Part shown: piece after piece, positions 1 to 10,000 of the stretch
Position numbering within the stretch: position 1 is the first letter of the stretch
Layout: the number at the start of each line of letters is the position of its first letter
From: Phallusia fumigata
Taxonomy: Eukaryota; Chordata; Ascidiacea; Phlebobranchia; Ascidiidae
DNA length: 20,066 bases
Direction: 5' to 3'
Assembly: GCA_008931825.1 (NCBI GenBank)
Contig: QXVZ01023204.1
Span: 1 to 20,066 of the forward strand
Notes under the pieces: model-generated
Databases searched by the model: none
What the model saw: the letters and a program-made list of their open reading frames with translations, nothing else
Told to the model about the DNA's origin: nothing
Made by a program: the position numbers and the translations under genes

Positions 1-61
1 TACACACAAAGCAGCGTGTGTAAATTGAGTACCTCAGTGTGTTCGACCCAACTCACTAATA

Positions 62-1279
62 TCAAAAAATACAAGTGGCTTGATAGGCAAGTACATCCGA
101 CTGTGTTGTCATGGTAACTGATTCGTTTGCAGGTATGAACAAGATGCTTCCACCAGTCATATTGTTATCTAAACCAGCCATCGTGGCATCCCCGGACACA
201 AACAACACAATACTGGCACAATCACGCTTTCTGAAGCAATAATCACTAGTTTTTCCAGGAACTTTTAAACAGACAACAGCAAAGTCATCAACAGGTGGAT
301 TGTATTCTGTTTCAAAGGGATCGTCTGTGGTGATGGGCTTGAACTTCTGGTGTTCAATGCTTGATGGCAGGTACTCCAGCATTTCACATAGGGTTGGGGC
401 ATCGACAAGTTTAGGGGTCAAGCCAGCACGAACCACATTGTCTGAACACGCCATGCACTCAATGCAATCACCAGAGAGATAAGCATGGGGGACATTGGCA
501 GCTAGAAATATAGCTTCACCAGGTTGCAAAAAAATGTGGTTCAGAAAATACACCACAAAGCATCCTACGTCGCCAGGAAAATGTAAATGCAATCTCAGAA
601 GCAATTCACCATTTACACTGTTAAGGTCTGACTTATTTTCCTGCATCTTTTGTACACGGCTAATTAATTGATGCAATTGCTGTTCTCTGATGGCCTTCTC
701 ACATAATATGACCTTGGTGAAGCAAGCTTTTAATGCAGCACTTGTGTCACTGCCTTTGACTGGATGTTCATTTTTTAATGCAGTTATTGCATCTTGGCCC
801 ACAACAGCCGCTAATTCTGGAACTGCATCAAAGAAGTCAAGAATCTCTTTAACTGGCCTAAAGCCACACAATGCTTCAAACTGTGTCAAAGCAATTGCCA
901 TCTCAGGTTTATGATTGGGATCTTTATAAACTTCAGGCATTTCAGCATGTAGTTTAGCAGCCAGTTCTTTATTTGGATGGGCTTGAATGGACAAGGACTT
1001 AGCAACACTCAGCACTTTAAACAAATATGGCAGAGTTCCAAATCGTTTCAGCAACTTTTCACCAAGTACTTCACCATTATCTTCCACAAATGTAGCAAGG
1101 GATTTTCCATCAGCCATTGTGCTTGGTGCTTTAGGATGAATTCCCATCCATAGTTCAGCGTAATGCTCCTTTTCGTCAACATTATTTGGACAACACAGTC
1201 TGGCAACCGCACTGTCTTTGCCTATTTTCCCCCAGGCATAATTTTGAATAGCACCCTTAATTTCGTGAACTGGTGACAT
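62..1279 (-). CDS. MPI: Mannose-6-phosphate isomerase, type I, single uninterrupted exon
   Basis: The enzyme interconverts fructose-6-phosphate and mannose-6-phosphate in the cytosol and feeds GDP-mannose and glycosylation. The 405-aa frame starts MSPVHEIKGAIQNYAWGK and ends at a TGA at 62-64, close to the 423 aa of human MPI. Family motifs are all present: QNYAWGK near residue 12, the zinc-binding SIQAHPNKELA (Q99 and H101), KPEMA (E126), NVPHAYLSGDCIECMACSDN (H265), and VRAGLTPK with the active-site Arg at 284. No intron interrupts it, whereas vertebrate MPI genes have several, so a retrocopy or lineage-specific intron loss is possible; the frame is intact and all metal ligands are kept, so I treat it as functional. 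The 5' part is repeated upstream across an N (1283-1526), so the true promoter-proximal flank probably begins at 1525. The 3' UTR and poly(A) signal lie off the left edge. Confidence 0.95.
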   Translation of the reverse strand: MSPVHEIKGAIQNYAWGKIGKDSAVARLCCPNNVDEKEHYAELWMGIHPKAPSTMADGKSLATFVEDNGEVLGEKLLKRFGTLPYLFKVLSVAKSLSIQAHPNKELAAKLHAEMPEVYKDPNHKPEMAIALTQFEALCGFRPVKEILDFFDAVPELAAVVGQDAITALKNEHPVKGSDTSAALKACFTKVILCEKAIREQQLHQLISRVQKMQENKSDLNSVNGELLLRLHLHFPGDVGCFVVYFLNHIFLQPGEAIFLAANVPHAYLSGDCIECMACSDNVVRAGLTPKLVDAPTLCEMLEYLPSSIEHQKFKPITTDDPFETEYNPPVDDFAVVCLKVPGKTSDYCFRKRDCASIVLFVSGDATMAGLDNNMTGGSILFIPANESVTMTTQSDVLAYQATCIF

Positions 1280-1282
1280 CGN

Positions 1283-1526
1283 CCAAATCGTTTCAGCAAC
1301 TTTTCACCAAGTACTTCACCATTATCTTCCACAAATGTAGCAAGGGATTTTCCATCAGCCATTGTGCTTGGTGCTTTAGGATGAATTCCCATCCATAGTT
1401 CAGCGTAATGCTCCTTTTCGTCAACATTATTTGGACAACACAGTCTGGCAACCGCACTGTCTTTGCCTATTTTCCCCCAGGCATAATTTTGAATAGCACC
1501 CTTAATTTCGTGAACTGGTGACATCG
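1283..1526 (-). repeat. Exact 244-bp copy of the MPI 5' end, next to an N (probable assembly artefact)
   Basis: Bases 1283-1526 repeat 1038-1281 without a visible mismatch, and the two copies are separated only by the N at 1282. The copy encodes the first 80 residues of MPI (to KLLKRF) and then meets the N. The offset is 245 bp, so the copies are not in frame with each other. A perfect repeat ending exactly at an ambiguous base is what two overlapping contigs look like when they are abutted and not merged. A recent real tandem duplication is the alternative. Confidence 0.9.
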
Positions 1527-1545
1527 CTCTATAAAACTCAACCTA
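1525..1545 (-). promoter_or_regulatory. Probable 3' splice site just upstream of the MPI start codon
   Basis: Read on the minus strand, a pyrimidine-rich run ends in tttgctttag at 1543, followed by gttgag and, 18 bases later, the ATG at 1524. This is a good 3' splice acceptor. It could close an intron in the 5' UTR or accept a trans-spliced leader, which tunicates use. No matching 5' splice donor was identified, so the choice is open. Confidence 0.45.
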
Positions 1546-2100
1546 AAGCAAAGAGTGAAGAGCAAAGATGATGCTAATTTTAAAATTTTACCCTGCTAGG
1601 ACCCAAAAAGCCACATCATTGCACACACTCCCTCTAATTTTTGACCAATAGCAAATCGTTACGCATGACGTGTTATTTAACACTTCAGTAACTTTGAACA
1701 GAACATAGAAGTCAAAAAATCTGGTGATTTGGCAAAACAACACTCACCAGTCATTCTTGCCTGTGTAATTTAAAACATTAATCGACTACAAAACATGGCC
1801 CTGTAAGTTCGGACATTCACAGTCAATACTAATGAAAACATGAACACCAGATAGCACCCTCGAGATACGCCTCATCGCTTTTCTATTGTGAATCAGTCGT
1901 GCGCAAAATGTCTCTGCGCGAAGGATCTGTAGGTTCGCTGGGGCCTTTCAGTTCAGGGATTTGTGTGGAAGATTAAGGCTGGTCTTATTCAATGTAGCGA
2001 AGGCAGTTAGACTGAAGAATTTACGTTGGTCTTGAATTGCTTTGAACTTGATTGACTGAAAAAGAGGGCTTATCTTGTATTGAACATTATAGAGTTCAAA
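1546..2100. other. Intergenic region between divergent genes
   Basis: This stretch separates the 5' end of MPI (minus) from the 5' exon of the small secreted-protein gene (plus), so both promoters must lie here or close by. I see no open frame with coding character, no clear TATA box and no repeat that I can name. Confidence 0.5.
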
Positions 2101-2147
2101 ATCAATGTTCGTTGTTCTACAGGCCTAGTCGTGGCGTCAGTACGGGA
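2101..2147 (+). other. Probable 5' noncoding exon of the small secreted-protein gene (5' limit unknown)
   Basis: A strong donor, ggga|gtaagt, starts its intron at 2148. It pairs with a good acceptor, tttgttttgcag, ending at 2309, giving a 162-base intron upstream of the ATG at 2353. The transcription start was not located, so the left coordinate is only indicative. A second donor-like string, ttttag|gtaagc (GT at 2332), lies between the acceptor and the ATG and makes the 5' structure uncertain. Confidence 0.4.
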
Positions 2148-2352
2148 GTAAGTCCGGTGTAGAAAACCGACAACACATAAAAAGAGTGAAAAGCAAACGA
2201 CTTTGTGCACAAAAATACGCCTCGAGAGAATACAACAAAGTCGGTTTACCCCGAAGTTGTGTTATTATGTAGAAAGGGAGTGTGATCTTTGTTCAAATTT
2301 GTTTTGCAGGTTAGCCTACTCACAGATTTTAGGTAAGCCGAACTGGAAAAAA

Positions 2353-2930
2353 ATGCAGTGCACTGGTCGAAAAATCACTTGCTTAATGCTTGCCTTGGCC
2401 ATCGTGGCGGTTCTGATACCAAAAGGTAATACCGTCTGTGTAAATTTATATTAGGCCAACACAACCATTGTTATGGATACCAAATAGTTTGGTTTACGGG
2501 TTCAGCCTGTACGTCAATTCTTTCACCCCATTGTGGGTTGCTTTTCCACATAAAGGGCCCGAGGGAAGAAAAGGTTTATTTTTGTCGTTTCGAGTATTTG
2601 ATGGTAGATGGTAACTGTGAGCATAGGGGATTTAGCTGGAGCTGTGTAAACGTGTATTTACATGCGAGTAATCGGTCAAATGTTGCCTGTTGATTTTACC
2701 TTAGGTTTTGAGGCTCATTTTCTGTGACATATGAAAACTGACATATCGTTTTCACAGGCAACGCAAACGACGGAAAACTGAGATACCAACTGACAATCGC
2801 AGATGGAGAATGCGAAGGAGGCGACTGCAAGGAATTAGTGCAAGCAAATCTCGCTAAAGCCTTGGGCGAACATGTGGAAGTTGAAGTCTTGGATTACAAA
2901 CCAGACAATTTACAACACAGCGATCTGTGA
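2353..2930 (+). CDS. Small secreted protein, 81 aa, unrecognised (exons 2353-2425 and 2758-2930)
   Basis: Exon 1 encodes MQCTGRKITCLMLALAIVAV followed by LIPK. The intron runs 2426-2757 (donor aaag|gtaat, acceptor ttttcacag). Exon 2 continues in phase (GGC split G|GC) for 57 residues to TGA at 2928-2930. The N-terminus is a textbook signal peptide: basic residues at 6-7, then a hydrophobic core from about residue 11 to 22, with cleavage probably near residues 25-28. The mature part is about 54 residues, acidic, with only two cysteines in a GECEGGDC motif and a Val/Glu-rich stretch (EHVEVEVLDY) near the end. It could be secreted or luminal. I recognise no family. ATTAAA at 2930-2935 overlaps the stop codon and could be a poly(A) signal only if the 3' UTR is very short. 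Coding status rests on the clean splice, the signal peptide and the compositional bias. Confidence 0.7.
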
Positions 2931-3153
2931 TTAAATGACAAATTTTGCAAAGAACTTCACACCTATATTCACTGTACTAATGTGCTTATTGAATGTTTGA
3001 AAATTTTACACAATTATTATTAGATAGACGCAATAGTTATCTTAGATCTATCACGAAGATACTTGTGCATCCTTGAAACTGGTTTTTGNTGGACAAGGCT
3101 TTGTTATCACAGAAAGGAAACAGAAGAGTATTTCGGCGCATAACAATTTTGGA
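2931..3153. other. Convergent intergenic spacer with a single N
   Basis: Only 223 bp separate the stop codon of the small plus-strand gene from that of the large minus-strand WD gene, so both 3' UTRs must share or nearly fill it. An ambiguous base sits at 3089. I see no canonical AATAAA on either strand. Confidence 0.5.
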
Positions 3154-4075
3154 TTAAAATCTGTCGCCTACCGATCCTGACGATTTACGAACAGAAGCAG
3201 ATCTTTGTAGTTTCGGAGGTTTTAATCCTCCTTTCAGCACGTCCTTCTTCCCACTCGACTTCGCTTCTTCGTCAGAAAAATCAGAATCGGAACTTTCCGA
3301 GTAGATGATCTGTCGAAACAGAACAGTTTGGGATACATGACCTCCTGCGATTTTGCATGTTGACACTTGTGGTAGAAATAACTGGTTGAAAAGTTGGCCA
3401 GGTGCTCGAAAGGTTGCGGGTTCTAACTCCGCTTCGGTCTTTTGTATTTCCCTGGGAATTAAATTCCGATCTCCATAGCGCCAACTACCCTGTAACGCTT
3501 GAGCTTCCTATCCGGGGCGCAACTAATGATTTTTCGACAGCAAGGCAGAAAAAAATCTAACCAGTGGCGAGGTTTGAACTCACTACCACAAGCCTTTCCG
3601 GGTCTGGCGTTCTACTGACTGAACTACACATGATTCAGAGGTACTGCTAGCCTAAATACGAGCACCAATCTGAATGTTTTCTTAACATCGCCTGTACTTA
3701 AATCCCTATCAGTTTCGATCCGTCCACGCAAGAAACCTGAAAAAATTCCTTAAGTTCTATATTCATGTAGGTTACCCCTGGCACTTTCTAGTTAAGTCAG
3801 AGACCCGCAAAGTCTAATTCGCTGCACGGTGCGGCGGTCACATGGCACTTTTCCGCCTCCAGCGGAAACGACGCAAAACGACCAAGGCATGCACATACGG
3901 CAACATTCAAAATGAGCAATGTTTTTATTTCTCACCCCCATCGTTGTGTTCCGTTCCTTCAGTATCTCGTGTTCCGGCATACTCAGCGGATCGAGCAGAA
4001 CTTCCGGAGGAACCATTGGATGTTGCCAGGTGGAGGGATCGTGGACATCCCACGGCTTCGATTGACCGAACGTCC
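3154..4075 (-). CDS. C-terminal exons of the WDR49-like gene (coding exons 21-22)
   Basis: Exon 3936-4075 follows acceptor tttttgtatgcacag and encodes TFGQSKPWDVHDPSTWQHPM through a Pro/Leu-rich stretch to TTMG, ending at donor ggg|gtgaga in phase 0. The last exon, 3154-3309, starts after tttcgacag and encodes IIYSESSDSDFSDEEAKSSG, then a Lys/Ser-rich basic tail ending SGSVGDRF and TAA. The tail has casein-kinase-like acidic serines followed by basic residues. The last acceptor is the least certain: other AGs upstream in the 626-base intron give shorter out-of-frame tails. Confidence 0.78.
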
Positions 4076-7000
4076 CTGTGCATACAAAAAAGTGACAAAC
4101 TAAGTGAAAAACCAAAATGTAAACCAAAAAATTGTCACCGTCTTCTAAAAAAACGTCTTCCGAAAAAATTGAAATTCTGAATTGTCAGAAGTGTAATCAG
4201 CAATTCTATTATTTTAAAACTACTGATCAAACGTTACACCATTTCGTTCTTTTAGGTTAAAAATCCCGTCAACAAAATTCACACGTAGTTCTACCGCATT
4301 TTGTTATGTACGGAAGTATAACTTATCAGTTGGTTTTATCGTTTTCAACAGTTGTTACGCGCCCCCCTTTTTTTCTTTTACCGCGACAGTAACTTTGCGC
4401 CGCTTTTCCGAGTCATTCCTGATGATGACAGCAGCGTTTGTCGAAACGTAGAATATGTTTTACACACAAATACTGGCTTGTATCTTCCTATTAACAATAT
4501 TTATAACCGTGAATTGTGTACCTAAGGAAGTATAATTCATTTGCAAGTGTAGATTTAATTTTGGATTCTGCTCTGAAACCATCGTATTGTAGTACGTCAG
4601 GGTGGCAGGAGTCAGCGTATTGGCGTGCACCAAGTCGTAAAGTTAAAAAAAATTCCATTTTCAACTAACGTAAAACTTAAATTTGAAAAATCACCGCAGA
4701 ACAGTATGACCGACAAAGACTTTTGTTTTTTGATAAAATACATATTAAAGTTAAAGTTACTTAATTTCCAACCCGATACAAAGCACTGATGGTAACAGCG
4801 ACAGTTAAAACGTTTACATTACAATGTATTCACTACATACAAGCTCTCTGGCAGTTATAGTGTCTTGTGTTCAAACGATACAAGACAGTTCTTAAAAACA
4901 AAACCCCTCAAGGTTCTTACCGACGTAAAGTCCGTCCGACGTCCAAACTCTTGCGGTGTAATCAGTCGATGACGTCAGAACGATGTCATAAGCCTCGGCC
5001 AAGTGCATCCACGTGATCTGCTGCACGTGACAACGCCACGTGGCGACGCGGGTCGGCGCTGACGTAATATCCGGACAGGTTTTGTCACCGCTTAGCGCCT
5101 CTAGCGGACGGTTGGCGTAACGCTCGAGGTTCCAAACTGTCACGAATCCTGAACGCAGCAGGTACTGGGTTTTATGAACAAGTTACAACACAATATAGGA
5201 CCTAAGACTTTTACACCAAAGGGGCCACTGACTGTATGCAAATGCATCTGATGAACGTTTATTAGTTTACCCATCATTTTTAGTCGGTTAATTTGTTAAG
5301 GTAATTTACTCAATTCGCTGTTTTAACTTTTGCAAAAAAGCAGGTAAACTTGTAAAAATTTATCCAGGCAATTATGTTTATGCGAACAGGCTAATTATAT
5401 TTTTATTAGACCGATGCAGCTTCAAAGTTTGATAAATTGAATTTTGAAAAGAAAACCCTTTGTTTGTTATTCACTTTACTGCAAAAAACAATTTCAAGTT
5501 TACTCTTTTGCAAACAACTAAAACAAAACTACAACGCAGTTTACATCATGCTACGAAATACATTTCTCTAGGCCTTAATTCAGTGGTATCCAACGGAGGA
5601 GAAATTCCTTTCCAGGAAGGAATTTTATACGTTCAGGGAAGGAATTCCACTCAATAATTAAGTTATTCATAATAGTTGAAGTATTTTTTAGGTGGACCAG
5701 TGGTTCCAAACCTTTTAACATAACTTTTTAATCACTTCTGTCTAGTAGGGGAGGAATGAAAAGATCCAAAATAGGCAAAGACCAGATGCATTAAAAAAGT
5801 TGGAAACCACTGCCTTACCCCCCTTACATTTTTTTAAACCTCACCTAGTTGATCGCCCACGTAAAGCTCGCTACCGTCTGATGTTGCCGCCATGGAACAG
5901 ATGGAAGCGTTACGTCGCGTGGCGCGCCACCTAGCGTGTGCTTTAAAACTCTGTATATTCCATAGGATGACCGAACCGTCCGAGCATCCAGCTGCAAGCG
6001 CCGCATTGTCTTTGTCGGCGACACGATCGGGAATGAAAACAACTTTGTTGACTGCCTGCTTGCCATCGTTTGAATCTAGGTGAACGAAAAGACACAAACT
6101 GGATGAAAAAGTATCAAAAACATCTTGGAGATGTTTCATTGAAGGGGTAACTGAGAGCTTGTACGCAGTGAATACACTGTAATGCTGATTTGTCAGACAA
6201 ACATTGACAAAGCCAAAACAATGATGTAACGTCTTTGCTTAACGTAAAGTTTTGTTTTTAATCACAATGACATGAATAGTTGTAATGCATTGTAAAAATA
6301 GACTTGCATGTTTGTGAACATTTCGACATAGATCACAAGGCATGATTATTCCTGGTAACCGTATCTTACCATTTAAATAGTTGACCTCCTCATCATCACT
6401 CTCGTTCTCATCGGTTTTGTCTTCGGACGGGAGTCTAAATGAAAAACATCGAAGTGTCAGCTTCATTAGGAAAAAACAGGGCAATGTCCTTAAAAGTAGT
6501 TTTTTTAAAACCGAACTGTCAAAAGATTTTTTGTATTGTGAACATGACACAAATGTTTCAACAAGCGTTGTTGGTTTAGTGATTTTTTTTTCTTATGGCA
6601 AAATGCTTGAACACGTTTTGCGACGGGTACGAAAAAAAATCCATAGTTATGTTTCATCCAAGCAGCGCGCAAAAACATTGGAATCGCAGTGATGTAACTT
6701 TTTCTTACCGGTTTTTCGGGAACGGGATCCTGGCTACACTGTGGCCAGACACAATGTTCCACACAATAATGAGTCCATCGTATGAAACTGTGGCAAGCAG
6801 GTTGGGGGAACCGAATGCAACCGAAACAATATCTTCCGTGTGGCCGCGACGCTGTGAGGCGACAAAAACGCGAATGTTTTAAGCGGGGGTCAGCAACCTA
6901 CAACGGATGGACGCCGGGACGTGGGGGAAAAAAAGAATCCCGAAAGATGTACTTGAATAATTATATGTCAGAAAATTTCACAATTAAACACAAACTGTCT

Positions 7001-10000
7001 TCTCATGAGAAACTACTTTAGGAGAAGTTGAAACAGCAGAATTGCTTTGGGATAGATTCCAGAAGTAAACAGTTAACACTGGGGTGCTAAATACCTCAAT
7101 GGGCGTCTGGATTATTTCAAGCAGAAAGTATCCAGCCTACCTAAAGACACTAAAGGCGTCGGTCAGTCAATCAACTTAATACACGTATGCAATGCTATGG
7201 TTTGCCAATGTGACATTCTTACAGCAGTGTAGTTTGTGATGGCCACATTTTAAAACGCGAACTTTTATGTAATAGACATACCAAGTCGTCGGGCCAGTGG
7301 GGGTAGGGCCTTTGCACGTGATGAAAGAAATCGGTTTCGTCAGCAAAAATGTTGACGCGTTGATCCCAGCCTACAGCGATGACGTAGCGGTTTTTGTTAA
7401 TCTCTACGTAGACACAATCTGAAACCTCCTTGTCGCAATTTTCTACACACAAAATCGAGGAGATTTAACTCAAAAGGCTCAGTTAGAGTTTAAGAACATC
7501 AGACACGACATGCAAAGTAGCCTTAATAAAAACATATCTGACTGGGAGCTTATAAACTGATGATGACAACAGCGATTGTTGAAACGTTTCAATTACAATG
7601 TATTCAGTATACACAAGCTCTCCGGTAGTTTTGTTTTAAATAAAGTTAAAATTGATGCAGTGGTTTTTGTCGTAACTTTTATACGATGAAACTGTTTAAA
7701 TACGAACAGGAAAAATTTACATTTTTAGTTTTTTTAGGTCACACATGACCACTTTTTACAAACACAACTTCGTACGTTTAATTGCACACTTTGGACAGGT
7801 CGATTTAAAATGAAACCATACATTGCCACACTTGAATGCACGAAGCTGGATTGGGAACCCGCTTTAATCACGCAAACCACAGAAAACAAAAAAACTACGA
7901 TCAATGATTTTTTTGATTTTTATTAAATTTCCAATTATCTTACCTCGTTCCAATGATCGCAGACAATGTCCATTGTTGTAATTCCAAATCCTTACTGCTC
8001 CGTCGCGCCCACTAGTGATCAACCTTCTACCGGATGAGTCAAAGTCCAGGCTCGTGATCGCACTGTCCCCGTGAGCTTTGTTAAACTCGAACATGAAAGT
8101 TCCTGTCTCGAAATCCCAAAGTTTCACAACCTGCGACATACAATGACTTAAGTGAAAAATAGAAGGCTGGCTTACCGTATATTCTATGGAAAACATCACC
8201 TATTTATAAAAGAATGAATATTCCCTATATTATCTTACATTGGGTTTTCCTATTTACCTAAGCTTTTTATGGCATGATTGTTTCTGTCGGCAGAAATGCA
8301 TGGGTCCCCACACATGCAAAATTATTAAGAAGACCCACAATTAAGATGATATCGATTAAAAAATTCGAACACTAACGAGGAATTTAATTTTTACAATTTT
8401 TATGTTTACTAGGATAACTTGTTGGTTGAAACAGAACTAGAATATTTGCTCTCTATAAAACAAGGCAGTAATTTGGTTGCAAAAACACTGTCAGAACATC
8501 AGAATGAAATGAAACCGTTTTGTTCAGCAGATGTTTCGACAATTTCATGTTTCATTGTCAGTAAAATAGGTAAATGCTTACATCTATCGTAGTACTTTGG
8601 CAGTCCTTGCTATCAGGATGCTTTTCTTATCATAAATATACTGACCTAAATAGTTGTTAAAATTGACATGCCTTATAAATTAAAAGTTTTGCCAATAACT
8701 CACGCTATCATCATGGTTAAATTAATAGACTATATGGCTTTTAATAACTACTTGAGCCAGTACATTTATAAAAGAATTATCAACAGATCTGTTTAAAGTA
8801 AATTTCAAGCCGACCGTTGACCCTTGACCTACCGAGCCCTCCGAACAGGTAATCACGTGACCGAAGCTTGGGTTGTGGGCGCAACACGTGACCGCCTCGC
8901 TGTGAGTGACCGACATCTCTCCAGACATCTTCGCTCTGAATTACAAAAAAACAGTGAAGTCATTGAATTTTCAAACTACGACACGCGAAGCCTTTTTCTG
9001 GCCCGCCAGATGATATTACAATTTATAAGGCTTAACCCATTCATTATTATCTTGCCCATTTGCCTAGAAGCGTGTGTAATTTTTTGGTAGTCCATGGTTT
9101 AAAGCAATGGTTTCACCTTGGAATATTATCACGACATAAAAAAACCAAAACATCCTTTTAAAAAAGGGATAAGATCGAAAAAAACGAATGTGTTGAGGTG
9201 CTATACGCTGTAGGTTCTGAATCATTTTTGACTTTGCTACATAAAAGCATAACTGCGAGAGAGCTTGTATGTACTGAATACATTATATTACAAACGTTTA
9301 ACAACTGCTGTTGCGATCATCAGTGCAAAACGATTAATGATGACCGTAGAGATTGTTGAAGATTTTGCATTACAATGTGTTCGCTACATACAAACTCTCA
9401 GGCAGTTATGTTTCTAATTAAGCTAGTTTTGAAGTAGTGTCTTGTGTCCATACGTTTGACTTTCGGGTAAAAGAAAACACACAGAAGGTAGCGATCCACC
9501 TTAAAACTGGTGAAACAATCACGTTGAGAAACTATAACACAACCAATGTTCCAAACTAAACCAAACGAAAATTTCCAAACAAACTCACAATAACATCAAT
9601 ACAGATTCGTATTAAATTTGCAAAAAAAAAACGTTTACTCAAATAACTTCGATTTAACACCACCTGTGATTTAACATTTAACAACACCTGTAAAATTTAA
9701 ACACGTCAACAACAAAACAGCTTTCCACTGCAAAAAACGCGCCAGAGTGCACAAAACTTACTGTTTTAGGCGTAAAGCCATTGATGGGGGCAACTTCTGA
9801 GTGTTTCTGTGATAAGTATGTATTGTAACACTGGCGATTAATTATTGTTTAAATCGTAAATCGAATTTATGCAAACAGCGGTGATTGAAAAAAGCAAAGG
9901 GGTGATTGCTGTGTTGAACAAATGCAAAGTTAGGGATTAAAAAAATTAAAATATGCACTCTAACCACGACCCTTCCTTGGCAGACAAAATATATAGTTAG

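Noticed and set aside
1283-1524. A second, truncated MPI gene
   Set aside because: It is base-for-base identical to the first copy and bounded by an N, so an unmerged contig overlap explains it better than a gene.
3842-4180. Plus-strand open frame of 112 codons
   Set aside because: It is antisense to coding exon 21 of the WDR49-like gene, has no family resemblance and becomes Lys-rich low complexity in the intron.
4416-4460. Hammerhead-like string (ctgatga ... gtcgaaac) in the dispersed repeat
   Set aside because: Stem II gaca/tgtc can form, but an extra U sits between CTGATGA and the stem, and no strands that could make stem I are found around it. The partner at 11963 has lost the GAAAC.
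6595-6882. Plus-strand open frame of 95 codons
   Set aside because: It lies antisense to coding exon 17, whose WD40 sequence and splice sites are clear on the minus strand.
7557-7600. Hammerhead-like ctgatga ... gttgaaac in an arm of the 75-bp family
   Set aside because: Stem II leaves unpaired bases next to the core, and neither stem III nor stem I can be drawn. The other arms do not keep the core.
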